Assembly (NCBI GenBank): GCA_947375085.1
Contig: CANCEQ010000003.1
Coordinates: 1-43,602 of the forward strand
Direction: 5' to 3'
From: Flavobacteriales bacterium
GTDB lineage: Bacteria > Bacteroidota > Bacteroidia > Flavobacteriales > Crocinitomicaceae
Length of the DNA stretch: 43,602 bases
Shown here: positions 33,689-42,766 of the stretch, in pieces
Numbering within the stretch: position 1 is the first letter of the stretch
Layout: each line of letters opens with the position of its first letter
Notes under the pieces: model-generated
What the model was told of the DNA's origin: nothing
Seen by the model: the letters and a program-made list of their open reading frames with translations, nothing else
The model's database searches: none
Translations under genes and position numbers: made by a program

Positions 33689-34564
33689 ATTTCTCTTGTC
33701 CAATCCCCACAACATTTTATTTCGAATGGTATCAAGGAAATTATTGTCTTGGAATTTAATCACGTTAATCATAAAATCTGCTTTTTTAACTGTCACGACT
33801 TCTCCTTGAGGGATACTTTTAGATTCACCATCCAAACTAATTAAATAGGTTCTTTCTCTACCTTCAACACTCAATGTAATAGGCATGTGATCAGGAACAA
33901 CCATTGGTCGCACATTTAAATTATGAGGAGCAATTGGAGTTAATAAATGGATCTGGCAACCTGGAGTTACAATTGGTCCGCCGCAACTTAAGTTGTAAGC
34001 TGTTGAACCAGTCGGAGTTCCAACAATTAAACCATCTGCCCAATAGGAATTTAAATAATTTCCATCCAGCGAAGCGTGAACGGTAATCATAGAGGCAGTA
34101 TCTTTTTTGTGAAGTGTGACTTCGTTTAAAGCGATGTTTTCATCTCCAAAAATGTCACTTTCTGTTTCAATCTTCAATAACGATCTTTTCTGGAATACAT
34201 AGTTCTTGTTTTTAACAAGTTCCATCGTTTCTTCCAAATTATCAGTTGAAATATTAGCAAGAAATCCAAGTCTTCCTGTATTAATACCAAGAATTGGAAC
34301 TTGAGAATCTCTTATATAACTAACTGTTTTAATGAACGTTCCGTCACCACCAATACTAAAAGCTAAATCAATTCCAGATTTAAATTCAGATCGAGTTGAA
34401 AATTCATCGTAGTTAGAAGCGATACCTACTTTTTTGATTAATTGATCTTTTAATTCTTTTTCTAGAATCGGATTCCATCCAAAATCTTTCAGAATCGCTA
34501 AGAACTGAACGTAATGAGCAGCTGTTTGCTTATTTATTTTTTTACCGTAAATAGCGACATTCAT
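33686..34564 (-). CDS. nadK: NAD kinase
   Basis: Phosphorylates NAD to NADP and is the only route to NADP. The substrate motif GGDGTFIK is near residue 72, followed by GINTGRLGF. The second conserved block GTPTGSTAYNLSCGGP is near 182-197, and the C-terminal beta domain follows. Length, 292 residues, is normal for bacterial NAD kinase. The stop codon lies in the heptamer repeat array. It is 4 bases after the CBS-domain gene, so the two are cotranscribed. Confidence 0.97.
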   Translation of the reverse strand: MNVAIYGKKINKQTAAHYVQFLAILKDFGWNPILEKELKDQLIKKVGIASNYDEFSTRSEFKSGIDLAFSIGGDGTFIKTVSYIRDSQVPILGINTGRLGFLANISTDNLEETMELVKNKNYVFQKRSLLKIETESDIFGDENIALNEVTLHKKDTASMITVHASLDGNYLNSYWADGLIVGTPTGSTAYNLSCGGPIVTPGCQIHLLTPIAPHNLNVRPMVVPDHMPITLSVEGRERTYLISLDGESKSIPQGEVVTVKKADFMINVIKFQDNNFLDTIRNKMLWGLDKRN

Positions 34565-34568
34565 ATTA

Positions 34569-35231
34569 CTAAAAGTTCAAATAGTTCATTAAAGCATCAT
34601 ATCTAAATTGAACATCTTCATCTCCGCTACTTTTTTGAAAAGAAGCTTTGATTGTATAATCGTACCGTTCAAAAGTTCTGATAATACGATCCAACTCAAT
34701 TTGATTGATTTTTAATGTTACTTCCAATTTATTAGAATCAGAAGGGGACATAATATAAGAACTTAAAATTTTAGCATTATTACTTTCAACAATTTGAGCA
34801 ATTTGCGCCATAGAATAATCTACAGCATTCACTTCTAGAACAATAATACCACCACTTTCTTTTATAGATCCAGTGTTAGCTATCTTAGTTATTAAGTTAT
34901 GAATACTAGTGCAGCCTAAGTATTTTTCGTTGTCATCCAAAATTGGAAGGACGCTCAGTTTATGTTCGGAAATTTTAGCTAAAACTTCGTATATATGTGC
35001 ATTTTCATTTACATAAGGACGAGGAAGATGATCGAATAATTTATCCAATGTATCTTGCACATCCATTTTATCTAAAATGTCAGATTCGGAAATGACACCC
35101 ACAAAATTTCCGTTTTTTAAAACAGGTAAGTGAGACACTTTAAATTCATCCATCCATCTTAACGCTTTTTCACCTGTGTCAGTGTGAGTTAATGGCGGAA
35201 TTTCTTCTGATATGAGTTCTATTGCTTTCAT
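34569..35231 (-). CDS. Two-CBS-domain protein with ACT-like C-terminus
   Basis: 220 residues from the ATG at 35231; an upstream TTG at 35243 would add four residues and is less likely. Two CBS motifs occupy about residues 5-120 (VSHLPVLKNGNFVGVISESDIL and a second with LSVLPILDDNEKYLG). They form a Bateman module that usually binds adenine nucleotides. A C-terminal domain (about 135-215, VLEVNAVDYSMAQIAQIV) resembles ACT domains, as in AcuB-type proteins. Being cotranscribed with nadK (4-base gap), it may sense adenylate or nicotinamide nucleotides and adjust NADP formation; this is an inference. It is divergent from pdxJ. Confidence 0.85.
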   Translation of the reverse strand: MKAIELISEEIPPLTHTDTGEKALRWMDEFKVSHLPVLKNGNFVGVISESDILDKMDVQDTLDKLFDHLPRPYVNENAHIYEVLAKISEHKLSVLPILDDNEKYLGCTSIHNLITKIANTGSIKESGGIIVLEVNAVDYSMAQIAQIVESNNAKILSSYIMSPSDSNKLEVTLKINQIELDRIIRTFERYDYTIKASFQKSSGDEDVQFRYDALMNYLNF

Positions 35232-35268
35232 TGTAGTTGCCAAATTAGTAAATTACTTGTTAAGTATG

Positions 35269-35276
35269 TACTTTTG
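35269..35276 (+). promoter_or_regulatory. -7 promoter box for pdxJ (TACTTTTG)
   Basis: Exact TAnnTTTG match 20 bases ahead of the ATG at 35297. It is identical to the tyrS box. It supports starting pdxJ at the ATG, not at the GTG at 35288. Confidence 0.5.
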
Positions 35277-35296
35277 ATCCGTAAAAAGTGTGCCAA

Positions 35297-36010
35297 ATGA
35301 CAAAATTGAGTGTTAATATTAATAAAATTGCGACAATTCGCAATGCTCGTGGAGGAAATACTCCAAATGTTGTTCAAGTAGCAATCGATTGCGAACGCTT
35401 TGGAGCTGATGGAATTACGGTTCATCCAAGACCTGATGAGCGACATATAACGACGAAAGATGTTTATGATTTGTCAAAAATTGTTAAAACTGAATTTAAC
35501 ATCGAAGGATATCCTGACGCTCGTTATATGAATCTAATTAAGGAATTAAAACCAGCCCAAGCAACATTAGTTCCTGATCCTCCACACGTTTTGACTTCGA
35601 ATGCAGGTTGGGATACTAAATTGCACCAATCTTTATTGACTGATTTGGTGCAACAATTCAAAGAAATGGGGGTTCGTAGCTCAATTTTTATTGATACGAA
35701 TCTAGAGAATATTGAATACGCGGCAAAAACAGGTGTCGATAGAATAGAGTTGTATACTGGACCTTTTGCTGAAGATTTTGAAGTAAATCCAGAAAAGGCA
35801 ATAGCTGAATATATTAAAGCTGCCAATTTGGCATCAGAATTAGGTTTAGAAATCAATGCTGGACATGATTTAAGTTTAGATAATTTACAATTTTTTAAAT
35901 CGAATATTCCAAAATTAGCAGAAGTATCGATTGGTCATGCTTTGATTTCGGATGCTTTGTATTTTGGATTAGAAAACACGATTCAACGTTATAAAATGTT
36001 GTTAATGTAA
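35297..36010 (+). CDS. pdxJ: Pyridoxine 5'-phosphate synthase
   Basis: Condenses 1-deoxyxylulose 5-phosphate with 3-amino-2-oxopropyl phosphate to form pyridoxine 5'-phosphate in vitamin B6 synthesis. It is a TIM barrel with the family blocks [14 protein letters not shown] at the start, [13 protein letters not shown] near 37-49, LVPDPP near 87 and [12 protein letters not shown] near 184. From the ATG at 35297 it has 237 residues, the family norm. The upstream GTG would add three residues that have no family counterpart. A Nudix gene follows after 11 bases. Confidence 0.97.
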   Translation: MTKLSVNINKIATIRNARGGNTPNVVQVAIDCERFGADGITVHPRPDERHITTKDVYDLSKIVKTEFNIEGYPDARYMNLIKELKPAQATLVPDPPHVLTSNAGWDTKLHQSLLTDLVQQFKEMGVRSSIFIDTNLENIEYAAKTGVDRIELYTGPFAEDFEVNPEKAIAEYIKAANLASELGLEINAGHDLSLDNLQFFKSNIPKLAEVSIGHALISDALYFGLENTIQRYKMLLM

Positions 36011-36021
36011 GCTTTATATAA

Positions 36022-36459
36022 ATGAAATCATTTAACGTAAGGGTTTACGGTTTACTTATAAATTCAAACAATGAATTGCTTCTGTCAGATGAAAGAAGAG
36101 GTGGATTTTCGTTTACAAAATTTCCAGGTGGAGGATTAGAATTTGGAGAAGGAGTTGTAGATGCTTTAATCCGTGAATTTTCTGAAGAGTTAGCAATTGA
36201 TGTTTCGGTAGGTGATTTGTTTTATGTGAATGATTTTTTTCAAGTTTCCGCTTTTAATGAAAACCACCAATTATTAAGCTTTTATTATTTTGTGAATTAT
36301 AATAAATGCGAAGAGATAGGGGAGGAGGCATATCAACTTCCATTGATAAAAGATGGTGAAAAACAACGTTGGGTTGCTATTTCTGACCTAACTGAATCTA
36401 ATTTCAATTTTCCAATTGATAAAGTAGTGATTGAGAAGTTGAAAAGTTCTGTTCAATAA
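36022..36459 (+). CDS. Nudix hydrolase
   Basis: 145 residues. The Nudix box is at about residues 38-60 (GLEFGEGVVDALIREFSEEL). It fits GX5EX7REUXEEXGU, with Ala where the last Gly is usual. The catalytic glutamates of REFSEE are present, so it should hydrolyse a nucleoside diphosphate linked to another group. Substrate cannot be told from sequence. It follows pdxJ by 11 bases and is probably cotranscribed; no functional link to vitamin B6 is implied. A minus-strand terminator from the ABC gene lies just beyond. Confidence 0.9.
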   Translation: MKSFNVRVYGLLINSNNELLLSDERRGGFSFTKFPGGGLEFGEGVVDALIREFSEELAIDVSVGDLFYVNDFFQVSAFNENHQLLSFYYFVNYNKCEEIGEEAYQLPLIKDGEKQRWVAISDLTESNFNFPIDKVVIEKLKSSVQ

Positions 36460-36491
36460 AAAAGGAAGCTAAATTTCTCTAACTCCCTTTT
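36457..36491 (-). terminator. Terminator of the ABC exporter operon
   Basis: AAAAGGAAG at 36460-36468 pairs with CTCCCTTTT at 36483-36491; on the minus strand the single odd pair becomes a G-U wobble. A T-run follows on that strand. The loop is 14 bases. Confidence 0.6.
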
Positions 36492-36510
36492 AATCAATTT
36501 ATTTCGAATT

Positions 36511-38280
36511 TTATATCCTGCTTTGATACGTAAACAATTCGTAGTATCTACCTTGTTTAGCAATCAATTCATCGTGATTTCCTTGTTCAGCGATATGACC
36601 ATTTTCAATAACTAAAATTTGATCCGCTTGACGAATTGTACTTAATCGATGTGCAATTACAAATGTTGTTCTATCCTTTATTAATTCAGATAAACTTGAT
36701 TGAATCAATGATTCACTTTCAGTATCTAAATTTGAAGTAGCTTCATCTAAAATGAAAATATTTGGATTCGCTAAAATGGCTCTAGCAATCGTGATTCGTT
36801 GGCGTTGTCCACCAGAAAGTTTTACACCTCTTTCCCCAATAACAGTATCTAAACCATCATCAAAACGATCAGTAAATTCGTTTACATAAGCTGATTTAAC
36901 AGCATAATCCAATTCTTCCTGCGTTGAATTTGGTCGTGGAAATAATATATTTTCTCTAATAGTTCCCTGAAATAGAAAATCATCTTGTAAAACAACTCCT
37001 AGATGTTGACGATAACTTGATAGACTTACTTTCGATAAATCCTGACCGTCTACCGTAACAGTACCCGAAGTAGGATTTAAAAACGTAGCAACCAACCCGG
37101 CAATTGTTGATTTACCTGATCCAGATGAACCTACTAAAGCTGTTACAGATCCGGCAGGTGCTTTGAAACTTATATTGTGGATGACTTCTTTTTGTTCTTC
37201 GTAACTAAAAGACACATTGTCGAAAACGATATCGCCTTTTAAATTTTGAATTTGGTTTGGACGTTCATCCGAATTGTCTTCAGGAGTCATATTCATAATC
37301 TCTTGCGTACGATCTAGTCCTGCAAAAGCTTCCGTTAATTGACTACCGATATTACTCATTTGAATTATTGGAGCAATCATAAAAGCTAATAAGGTCATAA
37401 ATTCCAAGAATTCCCCTTTTGTAATTTGGTTGTGAATCATAAAGTAACCACCTAATCCCATAACGATTGCTGAAGCGATTCCTAATAAAAGTGTTGCAGA
37501 ACTTGTGATTAAAGAAGTAGCAGTTAAACTAGCTTTTACATTTTGAAATAATTCGTCAGCACCATTTTCGAAGATTCTATTTTCTTGCTCTTCTGCATTG
37601 AATCCTTTAATAACTCTAACTCCGTTCAACGTTTCCGTTAATCTACCCGTAACTTCCGCATTAAGTTGTCCTCTTTTTTTGAAGATAGGCCTAATTTTCT
37701 TAAATGCTTTCATCGCAATAAAAGCAAAAATCCCAATTGGAACAATCGTTGAAATTGTCATCCAAGGATTAATTTTAATTAGTAAAACTAAAGCTACAAC
37801 CGATGTTAATGTTCCACCAACTAATTGTACTAATCCAGTTCCGATGATGTTTCTAACACCTTCCACATCGGTCATAATACGAGAAACCAAAGCTCCACTT
37901 TTGTTATTGTCGAAATAATTAATTGGTAGCGAAAGCATTTTCTTTTGTACTTGAACTCTTAATTGTGAGATCAAATTTTGAGCTTCAACACTTAATATTT
38001 TAGTCAAAAAGAAAGAAGTAACCGCTTGAATTGCAACTGCTAAAAACACCATTACAATTAATTCAACTAATTTTCCAAAATCATTTGCAGGAATTACAGT
38101 GTCTAATAATTGTTTAGAAGCAATGGCAGGGTATAGTCCTGTTAATCTACTGATTATGATTAAAACTAAACCAAATAACACGATCTTTCTTCTAGGCCAA
38201 ATAATGCTTTTGAACACAGAAGACAATGTTACTGTTTTGGGTGTTTTTGTTTTAGATGTATCTTTTTTCAAATGTTGCAT
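36511..38280 (-). CDS. ABC exporter, fused membrane and ATPase domains (MsbA-like)
   Basis: 589 residues. The transmembrane part, with about six membrane helices, spans residues about 30-320. The ATPase part (about 345-589) has Walker A GSSGSGKST, the Q-loop, signature LSGGQRQR, Walker B IFILDEATSNLD and the switch His in IAHRLST. It works as a homodimer or with another half. The family contains lipid A flippases (MsbA) and drug or peptide exporters; sequence alone does not fix the substrate, although this sort is often the MsbA-like exporter of Bacteroidota. The helicase-like gene upstream ends 10 bases before it. Confidence 0.93.
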   Translation of the reverse strand: MQHLKKDTSKTKTPKTVTLSSVFKSIIWPRRKIVLFGLVLIIISRLTGLYPAIASKQLLDTVIPANDFGKLVELIVMVFLAVAIQAVTSFFLTKILSVEAQNLISQLRVQVQKKMLSLPINYFDNNKSGALVSRIMTDVEGVRNIIGTGLVQLVGGTLTSVVALVLLIKINPWMTISTIVPIGIFAFIAMKAFKKIRPIFKKRGQLNAEVTGRLTETLNGVRVIKGFNAEEQENRIFENGADELFQNVKASLTATSLITSSATLLLGIASAIVMGLGGYFMIHNQITKGEFLEFMTLLAFMIAPIIQMSNIGSQLTEAFAGLDRTQEIMNMTPEDNSDERPNQIQNLKGDIVFDNVSFSYEEQKEVIHNISFKAPAGSVTALVGSSGSGKSTIAGLVATFLNPTSGTVTVDGQDLSKVSLSSYRQHLGVVLQDDFLFQGTIRENILFPRPNSTQEELDYAVKSAYVNEFTDRFDDGLDTVIGERGVKLSGGQRQRITIARAILANPNIFILDEATSNLDTESESLIQSSLSELIKDRTTFVIAHRLSTIRQADQILVIENGHIAEQGNHDELIAKQGRYYELFTYQSRI

Positions 38281-38290
38281 AATCTAGTTT

Positions 38291-38944
38291 TTAATCTTCT
38301 TTCTCAGAATTTAATTCTTCTTCAACTTTATCCTCAACTTCAAAAATGGCTGGAAAATTCATCAATAATTCAGCTGTTTTTTTCATTCGATCTGTGTACA
38401 CATCGTTGATCATAATGTATTGACATTTGTTGATGCTTTCTGAAAGTCTTAAAATTTCAGTTTGCAAACCAGCTTTTAAAATGGCTTCAGCATCATCAAT
38501 AATAATCGTCTTTACTTTGGCTAAATTTAAACCATTGTAAATATACATTTCACACAATCTTTTAGCTGTTCCAATAACGATATCTGCTCCTGTGTATAAA
38601 GCATTTCTTTGCTGTACTTTGTGTCCTTTGTCGTGAATGATTTCAGTGATTAAATCCATTCTACGTCCTAAACGAGCGAAGATAGCTTCCATTTCAAGTG
38701 TTTTCACTTTGTCGGTAACAATCACAATAGCTCTAGGAGCATCATCTTTAGATTGTTTGTCAAGACGTTGTAAAACTCCTGAAGCAATCGCTGTTGATTT
38801 TCCTACACCATTTGGACCAATTCCTATAAAATCTTTTCCTTCTTTAATTTTAGAAATAAAAATCTTTTGGAATTCTGTTTGATTTTCAAAACCTGCATCT
38901 ATTAAAGCTGTTTGCAGGACTTCATTGTATTTTTTGAGTGACAT
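38291..38944 (-). CDS. Degenerate DEAD-box helicase-like protein (first RecA domain only)
   Basis: 217 residues that cover only the first helicase domain. A Q-motif (GFENQTEFQK, Gln26) and a P-loop GPNGVGKST at 43-51 are kept, though the usual Gly-Lys-Thr is Gly-Lys-Ser. The DEAD box is changed to DDAE at 150-153, motif Ib to GTAKRL, and the SAT motif is missing. The second RecA domain is absent: the stop at 38291 is followed at once by the ABC gene, so this is not a frameshift. It may be an ATP-binding RNA-related partner, not an unwinding enzyme. The acidic C-terminal tail is short. It is probably cotranscribed with the exporter. Confidence 0.8.
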   Translation of the reverse strand: MSLKKYNEVLQTALIDAGFENQTEFQKIFISKIKEGKDFIGIGPNGVGKSTAIASGVLQRLDKQSKDDAPRAIVIVTDKVKTLEMEAIFARLGRRMDLITEIIHDKGHKVQQRNALYTGADIVIGTAKRLCEMYIYNGLNLAKVKTIIIDDAEAILKAGLQTEILRLSESINKCQYIMINDVYTDRMKKTAELLMNFPAIFEVEDKVEEELNSEKED

Positions 38945-39014
38945 TTTTTTCTGTTTTGATGAATCTTTTTTGTCAAAAGACTAGGTAAAGATAAGTAATT
39001 AAAAGTGATGTGCT

Positions 39015-39344
39015 TTACTCTTTCAATTTATCATTTGAATGATGTCTGTCTGCATCTCGGATTGTTTTCTTTTCAAGATTTTTTTGCAAAGCACTTTCAA
39101 GGTCAATTCCCGTTTGATTAGCTAAACAAATAAGAACAAAAAGTACATCTGCAAATTCGTCTCCTAGATCTTTGTTTTTATCACTTTCTTTCTCGCTTTG
39201 TTCACCATATCGACGTGAGATTATTCGAGCAACTTCACCAACTTCTTCTGTTAAGATGGCTAGATTTGTCAATTCGTTAAAATACCTTACACCGTATTCT
39301 TTAATCCAATTATCAACGATTTTTTGAGCTTCTTTTATTTCCAT
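39015..39344 (-). CDS. MazG-like nucleotide pyrophosphohydrolase
   Basis: 109 residues, a single all-alpha MazG-type domain. The metal-binding pattern is present: EEVGEVAR near residues 33-40 and DEFADVLF near 62-69. It would hydrolyse nucleoside triphosphates to monophosphates and pyrophosphate, possibly as house-cleaning. Substrate is not determined. The gene is 70 bases upstream of the helicase-like gene, on the same strand, without a clear terminator between them. Confidence 0.88.
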   Translation of the reverse strand: MEIKEAQKIVDNWIKEYGVRYFNELTNLAILTEEVGEVARIISRRYGEQSEKESDKNKDLGDEFADVLFVLICLANQTGIDLESALQKNLEKKTIRDADRHHSNDKLKE

Positions 39345-39433
39345 CTATAACTATATTAATTGTCTGAACTTTGATTTTTTATGATAATTCTGATTAAAAT
39401 TGATTCTACGTATGAGATACTCAATATTCTAAA

Positions 39434-39463
39434 TTATGTGTTTTTGTTTTATGTGTTTTTGTT
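39434..39463. repeat. 15-bp tandem duplication across a stop codon
   Basis: TTATGTGTTTTTGTT at 39434-39448 is repeated exactly at 39449-39463. On the minus strand each copy ends the reading frame with TAA, so the gene has two in-frame stop codons 15 bases apart. Confidence 0.85.
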
Positions 39464-39853
39464 TTCAATAAATTTCTTGTTATTTAATCTTTTAAAATTT
39501 AGACTTCGTTCACCAAAATTAATTAATAGACCTATTTCTAAATTGTAAGCTTCTAAATAATTTATTGCTTGAGCAAAATGAATATCTTCAATTTTTATGA
39601 CTGCTTTAAGTTCAACCGACAAAATACCATCCACAAGAAAATCTACCCTTCTAGTACCTATTTGTTGATTTCTATAAAAAATTGGCATTTCAAATTCACG
39701 TGAAAAAGCAATTTCAGCCAGTGATAACTCAATTTCTAATGCTCTCTGATATATAACCTCTTGAAAACCATTTCCTAGTGCAGAGTGAACTCGCATAGCA
39801 CATCCAATCACTTTTGATGTTAATTCAGAATGTTTGTAGTTAGTATCAATCAT
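39449..39853 (-). CDS. GxxExxY-family protein (PD-(D/E)XK-like)
   Basis: 134 residues. The family motif is GFQEVIY near residue 29-35, followed by DFLVDG and VELKAV near 70-85, which supply the Asp and Glu-x-Lys of a PD-(D/E)XK nuclease-like core, and an RLNNKKF end. This family is widespread in Bacteroidota, often scattered in many copies per genome, and its function is not established. The stop lies in a 15-base tandem duplication. It is flanked by AT-rich DNA and has no clear operon partner. Confidence 0.88.
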   Translation of the reverse strand: MIDTNYKHSELTSKVIGCAMRVHSALGNGFQEVIYQRALEIELSLAEIAFSREFEMPIFYRNQQIGTRRVDFLVDGILSVELKAVIKIEDIHFAQAINYLEAYNLEIGLLINFGERSLNFKRLNNKKFIENKNT

Positions 39854-39913
39854 ATATTACTTTTTTTAAATAAAACTCATCAAAATCACATAAATAAAAT
39901 GAATCATAAAAAA

Positions 39914-40906
39914 TCACAGTTTAGACATTTTTTTGATTTTTGATACAACAGATTTAGCAACCTGTTCACGACCGTCTGATTTATAATGTTCTGTAGGGAA
40001 GTCTTCAAAGAAACAGGAAGAATTTAATAGATTTACATCATTTACAATTTGTACATTAGTTTTTGAAAAATGGTTTTTAAGAAAAGTAACATTTTGTAAG
40101 CAAAGCCTTTTCAAATTTTCACCAGCCTTAAGTGACATGCCTTCAAGGTTTTCAGGTAGAATCAAAAATATAATAGGGATATATTTTGATTTACAATAGG
40201 TTACGATTTTATCGTATTCCAACAACATTTGATTTTTCACATCTATTTTAAATCCAAAATGAATCACCATTTCTGCTCCAATTGGATCGAAATTGGGTTT
40301 GTTTCGAATAGAATCTGTCCATTTTTTGATTGTTTGACAAGAATCTTTAAATGGTAATTTTTTAAATTTCTCATCGTATTGGATCAATTCAGATCTCTCG
40401 TGATAGGCTATGTAAGGATAGTTTTTTAAAGATGCTCTGATTTTATTTATAATACCAGGATAGTTATTCCAGTATACTAAATTTCGTTGTAGTGAGTTTT
40501 CTAAACCTGATTGAATCCACATATTTCCAAAACTACGTAGATTTAAATCCATCACAATTAATTTCGGTTTATAATCAGTTGGCATTTGTTTTAGAGCGTG
40601 TAAGAAGATTCCGGCGTGAATAGCACCTGTATCCATTGCTTCAATTTTATCATATTTTAAATAAGATTGAATTTTTTCAGATATACTTCTTTTATCTATA
40701 TCTCCTTCAAAATAAGCTGCATTAGGAGATGCTGAAAAGTAAATGATGTCCGGTTTTTTTGAATAGGTATTTTCTCCCATCTTTTTTAGCCAGCCTTCTG
40801 ATTCAATGGTTTTTGGATATAGAAAGAATTGATAAAACAGCGAAACAACGATAGTGAAAGCTATTAATATTAGTATTCTTGGAATGAAATAATTTACCTT
40901 TTGCAT
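39914..40906 (-). CDS. SGNH-hydrolase-like membrane protein paired with the MBOAT acyltransferase
   Basis: 330 residues from the ATG at 40906, one base after the MBOAT stop; a longer start at 40951 inside the MBOAT gene is rejected. One N-terminal membrane segment (about residues 9-28) is followed by an extracytoplasmic domain. FSASPNAAY near residue 58 may hold the nucleophile Ser. DFPTEHYKSDG close to the end could give the Asp-His pair. Partners of MBOAT enzymes (AlgJ/AlgX- or DltD-like) have this layout and finish transfer of acyl groups to extracellular polymers. The pairing is seen; the activity is inferred from it. Confidence 0.75.
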   Translation of the reverse strand: MQKVNYFIPRILILIAFTIVVSLFYQFFLYPKTIESEGWLKKMGENTYSKKPDIIYFSASPNAAYFEGDIDKRSISEKIQSYLKYDKIEAMDTGAIHAGIFLHALKQMPTDYKPKLIVMDLNLRSFGNMWIQSGLENSLQRNLVYWNNYPGIINKIRASLKNYPYIAYHERSELIQYDEKFKKLPFKDSCQTIKKWTDSIRNKPNFDPIGAEMVIHFGFKIDVKNQMLLEYDKIVTYCKSKYIPIIFLILPENLEGMSLKAGENLKRLCLQNVTFLKNHFSKTNVQIVNDVNLLNSSCFFEDFPTEHYKSDGREQVAKSVVSKIKKMSKL

Positions 40907-40907
40907 A

Positions 40908-42314
40908 TTAAAATTGGAAATAGATGAATGGTAAATCACCTGTATTTGCAAATAATAAGATGAACGAAAATAAAAGCAAATACATTGTCCATCTAGTAAG
41001 TATAGATTTGTTTGCTAAAAATTCATCAGGTCTATTTTTTCGTACGATTAATTCATAGACAATAAATAATGCTAACGGAATGTAAAGTGAATATTCAAAA
41101 TGCACTTCAGAAATAGAATGAATTGTGGATGTGAAAAACAATTTTACTTTTCTCATTTGATCAATTCGGAACAATAACCATCCAAAACTAACTACTGACA
41201 TAGTGAAAACCCATCGAATTACTTTTTCCCAGAAAGGCAATATTCTCCCCTTTTTGACAGGAAAGACAGCTTGTTCAATTAAATAATAAACTCCGTGTAA
41301 AATTCCCCAATAGATGAAGTTAACCATTGCCCCGTGCCATAATCCACTCAAAAAGAAGGTAACAAAAATGGCTAAAAACCATCTGAATTTATTCGATTTA
41401 CTTCCGCCTAAAGGGATGTAAACGTAATCTCTAAACCAAGTTGAAAGTGAAATGTGCCAACGCGACCAAAACTCTTTAAGAGAGTAGGAGCCATATGGAA
41501 GTTGAAAATTGTTCATCAACTGCACTCCAAAAAATTGCGCGCAACCAATTGCTATTAAGGTGTATCCATTGAAATCCGTATAAATTTGAATTCCAAATAA
41601 AACAACTGCTAACCATTTTATAAAAATAGAATAGGCTTCTGGTTGCTCAAAAATAGGAGCTACAAATGTTCCGATATTGTCTGCAATGGTCATTTTTAAA
41701 AAGAAACCTCCCAGCATTATTTGAAGTCCTGTTCTGAAATGTTGCCAATTGGGTGTGAATTTTTTAAATATTTGAGGATGAAGATGTTCGTATCGTTCGA
41801 TTGGTCCTGCTACTAATTGAGGAAAAAAGGTAATGTAAAGTGCAAATTTGGCTAAATTCGTTTCGGGTTCAATTCTTCTTCTGTAAACATCGACAGTGTA
41901 ACTAACTGATTGAAAGGTGTAAAAAGAAATCCCAACAGGAATACCGTATTCGAACACAAACTGAAGCCACATCGCATCATCGTTTGTATTTGCAAGGTGT
42001 TTAAACCAAGAACTTCCTCCGATTAGAAAGTGAAAATACTTGAAGAGAATTAAAAGTGAAAAGTTGGAAACTAAACTGAAAGCTAATAACCAGCGTCTTC
42101 TGAGTTGATTTTTTGCTTTATAAATTAAATTCGAAGCGAAGAAATCAATTACCGTCGATAGGACGATAAGACCAAGATAAGACATTTTCCAACCAGCATA
42201 AAAAAAGTAACTGGCGATTAATAAGAAAATCCATCGATATTTTTGATTAATAGCGTAGTAGCCTATTAATACAAGCGGTAAAAAAATAAAGAAGTCGAGT
42301 GTTGTAAACAGCAT
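40908..42314 (-). CDS. MBOAT-family membrane O-acyltransferase (AlgI-like)
   Basis: 468 residues with about 10-12 membrane helices. The MBOAT block is present: FWSRWHISLSTWFRDYVYIP near 270-290 and the active-site His in FLSGLWHGA near 325. Such proteins move acyl groups, usually acetyl, across the inner membrane for use on alginate, cell-wall or other surface polysaccharides. The start ATG overlaps the dtd stop by one base (TAATG), and its stop lies one base from the next gene, so rsgA, dtd and both acyltransferase genes are translated from one message. The acceptor polymer is unknown. Confidence 0.92.
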   Translation of the reverse strand: MLFTTLDFFIFLPLVLIGYYAINQKYRWIFLLIASYFFYAGWKMSYLGLIVLSTVIDFFASNLIYKAKNQLRRRWLLAFSLVSNFSLLILFKYFHFLIGGSSWFKHLANTNDDAMWLQFVFEYGIPVGISFYTFQSVSYTVDVYRRRIEPETNLAKFALYITFFPQLVAGPIERYEHLHPQIFKKFTPNWQHFRTGLQIMLGGFFLKMTIADNIGTFVAPIFEQPEAYSIFIKWLAVVLFGIQIYTDFNGYTLIAIGCAQFFGVQLMNNFQLPYGSYSLKEFWSRWHISLSTWFRDYVYIPLGGSKSNKFRWFLAIFVTFFLSGLWHGAMVNFIYWGILHGVYYLIEQAVFPVKKGRILPFWEKVIRWVFTMSVVSFGWLLFRIDQMRKVKLFFTSTIHSISEVHFEYSLYIPLALFIVYELIVRKNRPDEFLANKSILTRWTMYLLLFSFILLFANTGDLPFIYFQF

Positions 42315-42766
42315 TAATCTTTATTTTTTGAATCTATTGAAATTGTAACCGGACCATCATTGATTAATGAAACTTTCATATCAGCTCCAAAAACACCTGT
42401 TTCTACTTTTAGATTTGTTTCTGATTTTAATTTAGATACAAAATATTCGTACAAAGGAATCGCCTGTTCTGGCCTTGCAGCTTGAATGTAACTTGGTCGA
42501 TTTCCTTTTTTAGTAGAAGCAAAAAGAGTAAATTGTGAAATTACTAAAAATGCTCCATTTATGTCTTGAATAGAAAGATTCATTTTCCCCTCTGAATCCG
42601 AGAAAATTCGAAGTACTGAAATTTTTGAAATTAGCCAATCGGCATCTACTTCTGAATCAGCGGCTTCAATTCCTAGTAAAACAACTAATCCACCATCGAT
42701 TACACCTCTGATGCTATCATCTATTTTTACAGATGCTTCTGAAACTCTCTGTAAAACAATTCTCAT
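42314..42766 (-). CDS. dtd: D-aminoacyl-tRNA deacylase
   Basis: Removes D-amino acids, and glycine, wrongly loaded onto tRNA. The family motifs SQFTLFA near 77-83 and NDGPVTI near 137-143 are both present, with MRIVLQRVSEASV at the start. Length, 150 residues, is typical. It overlaps rsgA by four bases (ATGA) and the MBOAT gene by one base, so it is the middle of a tightly coupled operon. Confidence 0.97.
   Translation of the reverse strand: MRIVLQRVSEASVKIDDSIRGVIDGGLVVLLGIEAADSEVDADWLISKISVLRIFSDSEGKMNLSIQDINGAFLVISQFTLFASTKKGNRPSYIQAARPEQAIPLYEYFVSKLKSETNLKVETGVFGADMKVSLINDGPVTISIDSKNKD

Noticed and set aside
38281..38290. Frameshift or lost second half of the helicase-like gene
   Set aside because: Only 10 bases separate it from the ABC exporter gene, and no second RecA domain is coded in any frame nearby.
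40907..40951. Start of the SGNH-like gene at 40951
   Set aside because: It would overlap the end of the MBOAT gene by 44 bases and place polar residues ahead of the membrane anchor; the ATG one base after the MBOAT stop fits better.
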